Shown here in pieces: positions 54,439 through 59,685 of a DNA stretch of 59,685 bases (positions are counted from its first letter, which is position 1; the number at the start of each line of letters is the position of its first letter). Made by a program: the position numbers and the translations under genes. Origin of the DNA: Lachnospiraceae bacterium (lineage in GTDB: Bacteria; Bacillota; Clostridia; Lachnospirales; Lachnospiraceae); contig JAFUKH010000032.1 of assembly GCA_017467845.1 (NCBI GenBank), forward strand, positions 1 to 59,685, written 5' to 3'. Below the pieces are notes generated by a model that saw nothing but the letters and a program-made list of their open reading frames with translations, ran no database searches and was not told the origin of the DNA.

Positions 54439-55200
54439 TTATAAGCGTACTGAAACACCCTTTTCACGAAGGTATTCCTTTACCTGCTTAATCTCCAGTT
54501 CTTTATAGTGGAAAAGAGATGCTGCTAGTGCTGCCTCTGCCTTTCCTACGGTAAGTGCTTCATGGAAATGCTCCAGAGTACCGGCACCACCGGATGCAAT
54601 CACCGGTATCCTCACATTCTCTGCAATAGCTTTGGTCAGTTCAATATCATAGCCTGCCTTGGTTCCGTCTCCGTCCATACTGGTCAGAAGAATTTCTCCG
54701 GCTCCCATTTTCTCAGCCTTCATTGCCCACTCTACAGCGTCCATGCCCATATCCACACGACCGCCGTTTTTATAAATATTCCAGCCACTGCCGTCCGCGC
54801 GCTTCTTCGCATCAATGGCAACCACCACACATTGACTGCCGAACTTATCCGCAGCATCACTGATAAGTTGAGGATTCATAATCGCAGCCGAATTCACTGA
54901 AATCTTATCTGCACCTTCCCTGAGGAGTACCTTGAAATCATCTACAGTACGAATTCCTCCTCCAACAGTAAAAGGAATAAACACCTTGCTTGCAACCTGT
55001 CGCACCCACTCAAGCTGGGTATTACGAGCATCGGAGGAAGCTGTAATATCCAAAAATACAACCTCATCCGCACCGGCATTATCATATGCCGCTGCAATAT
55101 CCGCAGGGTCTCCAGCGTCACGTAAGTTCACAAAATTAACACCCTTAACAACTCTTCCATCTTTCACGTCAAGGCAGGGAATAATTCTCTTTGTATGCAT
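54439..55200 (-). CDS. hisF: Imidazole glycerol phosphate synthase, cyclase subunit
   Basis: Cyclase half of IGP synthase: uses ammonia from HisH and PRFAR to give IGP and AICAR. 253 residues, TIM barrel with [19 protein letters not shown] at the start, [10 protein letters not shown], the phosphate-binding [11 protein letters not shown] and [13 protein letters not shown]. Asp11 and Asp131 equivalents are present. Immediately follows hisH; no other his genes in the window. Confidence 0.97.
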   Translation of the reverse strand: MHTKRIIPCLDVKDGRVVKGVNFVNLRDAGDPADIAAAYDNAGADEVVFLDITASSDARNTQLEWVRQVASKVFIPFTVGGGIRTVDDFKVLLREGADKISVNSAAIMNPQLISDAADKFGSQCVVVAIDAKKRADGSGWNIYKNGGRVDMGMDAVEWAMKAEKMGAGEILLTSMDGDGTKAGYDIELTKAIAENVRIPVIASGGAGTLEHFHEALTVGKAEAALAASLFHYKELEIKQVKEYLREKGVSVRL

Positions 55201-55821
55201 TTAGTTCCCCTCCTTCACAATATCAATAAAGTTCTGCAATATTTTCAGACCCACCGAAGAGCTCTTCTCCGGGTGGAACTGGCACGCAAATACATTATCC
55301 TTTTCTACCGATGCATGAATATAAGTACCATATTCCGTAGCTGCTTTTACAATCTCAGGTTCCTCCGCCTGCAAATAATAGGAATGTACGAAATAAACAT
55401 AGGAATTCTCAGGAATCCCCTTATACAATCTTCCCTGATTGGGATAGGTTAACGAATTCCAGCCGATGTGTGGCACCTTGATGCCCTCTCCGTCGGGAAT
55501 ACGCACAATCTTGCCCGAAAGTATACCAAGACCCTCTACTCCCGGTGTCTCCTCAGACGAATCAAACATCAGCTGCAGGCCAAGGCAAATGCCCAGAAAT
55601 GGGGTTCCCTTAGCCACAACCTGTTTAATCACATCCACCAGACCATATGCATGAAGCTTATCCATAGCATCACCAAATGCACCTACGCCCGGAAGAATTA
55701 CTCCATCTGCATCAAAAATCACCTGGGAGTTCCGTGTCACTACAACCTCTTCCCCCAGAGAAATCAGTGCTTTTTCCACACTCTTTATGTTTCCTGCATC
55801 ATAATCGATAATTGCAATCAT
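55201..55821 (-). CDS. hisH: Imidazole glycerol phosphate synthase, glutaminase subunit
   Basis: Class I glutamine amidotransferase that supplies ammonia to HisF. 206 residues. IIDYDAGNIKSVEKAL, LPGVGAFGDAM, the nucleophile GICLGLQLMF (Cys), and the catalytic His-Glu in CQFHPEKSS. It is one base from hisF, the standard two-gene core of IGP synthase. Confidence 0.97.
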   Translation of the reverse strand: MIAIIDYDAGNIKSVEKALISLGEEVVVTRNSQVIFDADGVILPGVGAFGDAMDKLHAYGLVDVIKQVVAKGTPFLGICLGLQLMFDSSEETPGVEGLGILSGKIVRIPDGEGIKVPHIGWNSLTYPNQGRLYKGIPENSYVYFVHSYYLQAEEPEIVKAATEYGTYIHASVEKDNVFACQFHPEKSSSVGLKILQNFIDIVKEGN

Positions 55822-55845
55822 CTATACTCTCCGTTCCATTACCTC

Positions 55846-57399
55846 CTAAGGCTGTCTAGCTTCCTCTTCCGGTAACATATCTTTAAATATTGGCTCTACC
55901 ACCACTGCTTCCGTCTCATTTGTCCCCTCCAAAACGCGATATAAAGCCTTAGTATAATCCTTATCTGTCACCTCTCTTGCAATTGCAAACACATCCTCCA
56001 CGGTCACACCATAAGTCTGCAGAGCAGCCAATACCTCTGCATATGTACCCTCAACGATATCCACACCTTCATGTTTCGTTGCGTACTCTAATAATTGTTC
56101 ATAATCATATACAAACTGAACCAACTTGTCAACTGCCTCTAATTCCTGTCCTGCACTTAAAAACTCATTGACATGCTGTTTGAAAAGACGCATCTGAAGA
56201 ATCAATTCACTTCGATAGAACATCTTCTCCTGCTCCTCGGTCATATCCCGACCAATCAAAAGCTGGTAACATTCCATATATCTTTCATCATTATAAGCCT
56301 GAGCTGCCTGAATTCCGTTGGAATGATTTGCTAACACATTATTCAAAACAAGGAACGCCGCCAAAAGCATCATACATACCACAACAATTGTCACAGCCTT
56401 CTTTGTAGGGAAATATGGCTTCGGCTCTTTCTCTACCGGCTCTAAAGGAGTCAGCTTCTCTGCCTTGGGCTTTTTCTCCTTCTTTTCCTTTTTCGGTTTC
56501 TTCTCCTTCTTGGGCTTTTCTTTCTTTTTCTTCTCTTTTTTTGCTGCCTTTTCTTTTTTCTTGGATACCGCCTTTTCTTCGACTTCCATCTCCATTAAAA
56601 TGGCATCATTCTGCTCCTGTAATGTTGCAAGAATCTCGTCGGCGGTATCTTCTTCACTATCTGCAAAAAGTGCCGCAAATTTACTTCCAAGTCCACCCTT
56701 CTTTTCCTTTTTCGTCTTCTTTTCTTTTTTGGACTTTTCAGGCTCTATAATCTCAAGAGATTCCACATAAGCTTCCTGCTCTTCCGATTCATTTTCTTCT
56801 TCCTGAGTCTTTGCCTTCTTAGCCTTCTTCTCCTTTGGCTTCTTTTCCTTTTTCTTTCTACCGAATAGGCCCTTCTTCTTCGGCTCTTCCTCTTCACCAA
56901 GACTCGCCAAAAACAGATCTGATGCATCATCGAAACCTTCTTCCTCTTGCATCATCATATCTGCCATATTTTGATCAATCACTTCATTATTGTCTGCTTT
57001 CTGAAGAAGCTCTGAAATCTCATCACCACTTTCCGCAACATCACCATCAAGACCTGTCAGAAGCTGAGTCAAATCATCTCCATTCATGTCAAACTTCTCT
57101 TCAGAAGATCCATCTGAAGCTTCCTGAGTCTCTCGTAGGAGCTGCTCAATCTCCTCCTGAGTCATGGTCAATGCCTCTTCCAAATTTGCTTCATCTGAAG
57201 TAGCTCCCAACTGGGATGGCACTTCTTCCACTTCCGGGAAATTTCCTAATGAATCCAAATCAAGTGATTCTAAATCCAAAGAATCAATATCTGCCAAAAG
57301 AGAATCCATGTCAATACTACCTACATCCCCCGTTCCTTCCGGCGTATCGTCGGTAACCGATTTTAATAAATCATCTAAATAATCTTCATTAGTGCTCAT
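55846..57399 (-). CDS. Lys/Glu-rich single-pass membrane protein of unknown function
   Basis: 517 residues in four parts. An acidic N-terminal region (about 1-175) rich in Asp/Glu/Leu with repeated DLESLDLDSL-type segments; a highly basic low-complexity middle of KKEK-type repeats (about 180-330); one hydrophobic helix (about 338-358); and an extracytoplasmic helical domain of about 155 residues resembling TPR-like packing. I recognise no family. The topology suggests a cytoplasmic charged scaffold coupled to a surface domain. The ATG at 57399 has AAAGGTGG 5 nt upstream; the GTG three codons earlier is within that ribosome site. Confidence 0.7.
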   Translation of the reverse strand: MSTNEDYLDDLLKSVTDDTPEGTGDVGSIDMDSLLADIDSLDLESLDLDSLGNFPEVEEVPSQLGATSDEANLEEALTMTQEEIEQLLRETQEASDGSSEEKFDMNGDDLTQLLTGLDGDVAESGDEISELLQKADNNEVIDQNMADMMMQEEEGFDDASDLFLASLGEEEEPKKKGLFGRKKKEKKPKEKKAKKAKTQEEENESEEQEAYVESLEIIEPEKSKKEKKTKKEKKGGLGSKFAALFADSEEDTADEILATLQEQNDAILMEMEVEEKAVSKKKEKAAKKEKKKKEKPKKEKKPKKEKKEKKPKAEKLTPLEPVEKEPKPYFPTKKAVTIVVVCMMLLAAFLVLNNVLANHSNGIQAAQAYNDERYMECYQLLIGRDMTEEQEKMFYRSELILQMRLFKQHVNEFLSAGQELEAVDKLVQFVYDYEQLLEYATKHEGVDIVEGTYAEVLAALQTYGVTVEDVFAIAREVTDKDYTKALYRVLEGTNETEAVVVEPIFKDMLPEEEARQP

Positions 57400-57451
57400 A
57401 GTTTCCACCTTTGTGCATTAAGAAGCACATCCCTTCCTTTATTACTTTTAA

Positions 57452-58225
57452 CTATAAATCCTCTTCAAGTAACCAGTCAATAGAATTCTTAGGAATGCTG
57501 ATTCCTTTATCTTTCAAATCCTCTGTAAGCTGATATAATTTCTCGTTTACTCGTACAAATGATGCCTTCTGATTGTAAAAACCAACCTTTTCAAAGGGCC
57601 ATCGAATAACCGATGGATATGTCAGGTTGACACCTAACTCTAACACACAGAGTTTACGGTTTAAAGTTCCCTGAAGCCACTTGGTATAAATATTCCAATC
57701 AGGCAAATAACCATTTTCATCGTACTTTTCCGTATAAACATTATTCAGGCACATCTCTGCCCCACAGGTTGGACATTTACCGAAAGAAATCTCTTCTATG
57801 GCATTTTTATCCAGCTTCCCACATGCCTCTTCCAATTCCGTTTCCGTAATATCTCGCACAGAAGCTTCGCAATGATTCATACACTGAAGCTTAAAAATAC
57901 TCCCACAAGGTGAAACCAATCTGTCCCTCTTAAAGCCAGCCTTTTCTGTCAGACCATTTGCACACACTGATACTACATAATAGTTTTTATCTGAAAGTAA
58001 ATGTGCCAGTTTCTTCAAAGCTTCCCTTGCAGAAGGATTATTTTTTTGAATATAATGGTAATTCAATAATGGAATTAGCCACATCTTATTTTTTGCTTCT
58101 ATCTTCTCTACTGCCGCCCTATATTCTGCATTCGCCTTAGCATTTTTAAAATCATAAAACTCTTCCCCGATGCCTACCAGTACTAACTGCGCATCCTCAA
58201 TTAACGCCTTAATATCTGCGTTCAT
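57452..58225 (-). CDS. Divergent Sir2-like protein
   Basis: 257 residues. Resembles sirtuins in layout: Rossmann-like LVLVGIGEEF at the N-terminus, VVSVCANGLTEKAGF in place of TQNIDGLHERAG, a zinc module (C..C around LQCMNHCE and KCPTCG), and the C-terminal ELGVNLTYPSVIRWPFEKVG..VRVN. The key GAGxS and catalytic HG residues of active deacetylases are not evident (the position of HG reads CGS). It may be an inactive or altered NAD-binding protein. It is between cheV and the Lys-rich gene and has no clear partner. Confidence 0.6.
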   Translation of the reverse strand: MNADIKALIEDAQLVLVGIGEEFYDFKNAKANAEYRAAVEKIEAKNKMWLIPLLNYHYIQKNNPSAREALKKLAHLLSDKNYYVVSVCANGLTEKAGFKRDRLVSPCGSIFKLQCMNHCEASVRDITETELEEACGKLDKNAIEEISFGKCPTCGAEMCLNNVYTEKYDENGYLPDWNIYTKWLQGTLNRKLCVLELGVNLTYPSVIRWPFEKVGFYNQKASFVRVNEKLYQLTEDLKDKGISIPKNSIDWLLEEDL

Positions 58226-58243
58226 ACACTCTCCTCACTATAT

Positions 58244-58276
58244 AAAAAGAAGCCGGATATTTCCGGCTTCTTTTTT
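58244..58276 (-). terminator. cheV terminator
   Basis: GAAGCCGG (58249-58256) and CCGGCTTC (58263-58270) with a 6-nt loop, flanked by A and T runs, so usable on both strands. It lies between cheV and the Sir2-like gene. Confidence 0.85.
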
Positions 58277-58284
58277 AATGCATT

Positions 58285-59184
58285 TTATTTTTTGCCTACC
58301 AATCCATCTACAATCTGAACCAAATTTCCAATCTCAGGCTTAGACAGCTGTGCATCTGCACCAAGAGCCTCACCCTTGCGCATCATCTCTTCATTTACTA
58401 AAGAAGAGAAGATGACAACCGGAATATGTTTTGTTTTATCATCATTTTTTAACAAATAAGTCAAACGGTGTCCGTCCATAACCGGCATCTCAATATCGGT
58501 AATAACCACCTGAACATTCTTGTCCAAAGTTCCCTTGGCACTGAAATCCATAATTGTGTCATATGCTTCCTGACCATTTTCTGTATGGATAATTTTCTCG
58601 TAACCTGCCATTTTCAGAGAATCTACGATTAACTTATTTAATAAAGGAGAATCCTCAGAAATTAGAATCGGTACATCACTTCTCTCTCTTGGTCCTAATG
58701 CTGCGATTTCAGAAACCTTTAATCCGGTCTCAGGAGAAATATCAGCGATAATCTTCTCAAAATCAAGAATAACGATCAACTTCTCTTTAATCTTTACAAT
58801 ACCGCTTGCAACGCCACTATCCGTTGATGACACAGTTGCATTGGGCTTAATAATATCTTTCCAAGTAAGACGATGAATTCCAATTACCTGCTCAACATGG
58901 AAGGCAATATCAAGACGGTTGAAATTGGTTACGATAAACAAACCACCCGGCTGTGCCTGTCCTCTCTGAAGACAATTCTTTAAGTCGATTGCTGTAATCA
59001 TAACATCTCTCGGCATAAATACACCTTCAATACTTGGATGAGAATTAGGGATTGGAGTAGGTTCTAAGTAGTTAATGATTTCCTTAACCTTCGCTACGTT
59101 GATACCATAGTATTCACCATCAACCATAAATTCCAACACTTCTAATTCGTTTGTTCCGTTTTCAAGCAAAATCTTTGTATCCAT
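58285..59184 (-). CDS. Chemotaxis protein CheV
   Basis: A 299-residue CheW-receiver fusion. CheW domain about 10-150 (LEFMVDGEYYGINVAKVKEI, ITAIDLKNCLQ), receiver domain about 170-295 with acid pocket ISED, phospho-acceptor in VITDIEMPVMDGHRLT, and the KP near the end. It couples receptors to the histidine kinase and, when phosphorylated, aids adaptation. AGGAGG precedes the ATG. It suggests a motile organism, although no other motility gene is in the window. Confidence 0.93.
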   Translation of the reverse strand: MDTKILLENGTNELEVLEFMVDGEYYGINVAKVKEIINYLEPTPIPNSHPSIEGVFMPRDVMITAIDLKNCLQRGQAQPGGLFIVTNFNRLDIAFHVEQVIGIHRLTWKDIIKPNATVSSTDSGVASGIVKIKEKLIVILDFEKIIADISPETGLKVSEIAALGPRERSDVPILISEDSPLLNKLIVDSLKMAGYEKIIHTENGQEAYDTIMDFSAKGTLDKNVQVVITDIEMPVMDGHRLTYLLKNDDKTKHIPVVIFSSLVNEEMMRKGEALGADAQLSKPEIGNLVQIVDGLVGKK

Positions 59185-59240
59185 ACGTCCTCCTTGAACT
59201 ATATTAAAATTAGTACTATAGTCACTGTCTATTTTGTTTC

Positions 59241-59249
59241 ATTATAGCA
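59241..59249 (-). promoter_or_regulatory. Extended -10 promoter of cheV
   Basis: Minus strand TGCTATAAT: consensus -10 TATAAT (59241-59246) with the TGN extension and no good -35. Leader of about 50 nt. Confidence 0.5.
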
Positions 59250-59301
59250 TAGTTTTCTAAAAAATACACACAAAAATGTAGAAATTATTAAAAAATTACA
59301 T

Positions 59302-59328
59302 AAAAAAAAGAGTAATCAATGATTACTC
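59302..59328 (-). terminator. rRNA operon terminator
   Basis: GAGTAATC/GATTACTC stem with a 3-nt loop; on the minus strand eight T follow. First terminator after the 23S 3' end. The gap 59329-59463 holds hairpins (AAGAACGC/GCGTTCTT near 59410-59430) and no 5S rRNA. Confidence 0.8.
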
Positions 59329-59463
59329 TCTTGTTTATTCCCTGAAAACCGAACACAAAATCTAATCTCTGCAAAACATCTGTTACTCTTAAGAATAACT
59401 TCCCTCCAGAAGAACGCTTGCGTTCTTCCTAAGCGAAACTCTTTTCGCTTTTTTTCCAACCTT

Positions 59464-59685
59464 GGTTAAGCCCTCGACCGATTAGTAAATGTCAGCTGAA
59501 CACATTACTGTGCTTACACCTCATTCCTATCTACCTCGTCGTCTTCAAGGGGTCTTACTTATAGGGATATCTCATCTTGAGGGGGGCTTCACGCTTAGAT
59601 GCCTTCAGCGTTTATCCCTTCCGACCTTGGCTACTCTGCCATGCACTTGATATGCAACAGATACACCAGCGGTTCGTCCACCCCG
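59464..59685 (-). rRNA. 23S ribosomal RNA, 3' end (partial)
   Basis: The complement carries the conserved 3' domain of 23S rRNA: GGATAAACGCTGAAGGCATC, AAGCGTGAAGCC, ACTAATCGGTCGAGGGCTTA and the terminal TTAACC that pairs with the 5' end. The gene continues past the right edge of the window. Confidence 0.97.

Overview
The window reads as chromosomal DNA of a spore-forming, low-to-moderate GC Firmicute of the class Clostridia, most likely the Lachnospiraceae. Reasons: a Clostridia-type division-and-sporulation cluster (mraZ, rsmH, ftsL, two class B PBPs, murD, ftsW, ftsQ, ftsZ, spoIIGA/sigE, sigG), the order priA-def-fmt-rsmB-rlmN-stp-prkC-rsgA, a DUF5688 protein, a TIGR04086 protein beside secDF, and a MurE with the meso-DAP 'DNPR' motif. 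Only sigG (7978-8760) is on the plus strand; everything else reads right to left.

From right to left: the 3' end of a 23S rRNA gene (59464-59685, no 5S before its terminator); cheV; a divergent Sir2-like protein; a Lys/Glu-rich single-pass membrane protein; hisH-hisF-ung; lysA plus an S66 LD-carboxypeptidase; tRNA-Leu(CAA); a holin-like protein; a large DUF6056-like membrane protein; a cell-wall amidase; a phosphate module (Na/Pi symporter, PhoB-like regulator, PhoR-like kinase) behind PhoP-box-like repeats; TIGR04086-secDF; recJ; murE; then priA-def-fmt-rsmB-rlmN-stp-prkC-rsgA.

At 24.3-28.4 kb an AT-rich accessory island lies between rsgA and ychF. It holds a GIY-YIG nuclease fused to a Schlafen-group-3/DUF2075 helicase, a MazG-like pyrophosphohydrolase, an AlbA_2-type ATP-binding gene broken by an internal deletion, a Tn916-type excisionase without an integrase, and a 161-nt multi-branched structured element. 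The nuclease-helicase/MazG pair has its own strong promoter and is the best candidate here for a little-described, possibly antiviral, system.

Left of ychF come lgt and the division cluster. mraZ is preceded by a good promoter and five AAGTGG repeats at about 10-bp spacing, the expected MraZ operator. The cluster lacks mraY, murF and murG. At its end is the most unusual gene of the window: SpoIIGA (the protease that activates pro-sigma-E) is in one uninterrupted reading frame with sigma-E, with a strong internal Shine-Dalgarno and ATG exactly where pro-sigma-E should start. The promoter upstream has a Spo0A-box-like site at a -35 placed 22 bp from the -10, the arrangement known from Bacillus subtilis spoIIG.

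The left end holds sigG with a sigma-G-like promoter, ylmC/ymxH, nrdR, a YqeG-type phosphatase, aroE-aroK-aroQ, efp, a DUF5688 protein, tRNA-Arg(CCG) inside a perfect 17-bp inverted repeat, an SH3b protein, and gdhA, whose own promoter lies upstream of an intrinsic terminator in its leader. Start codons were chosen by Shine-Dalgarno spacing and family length; several differ from the longest possible frame. All family assignments are recognition by eye, not database searches.
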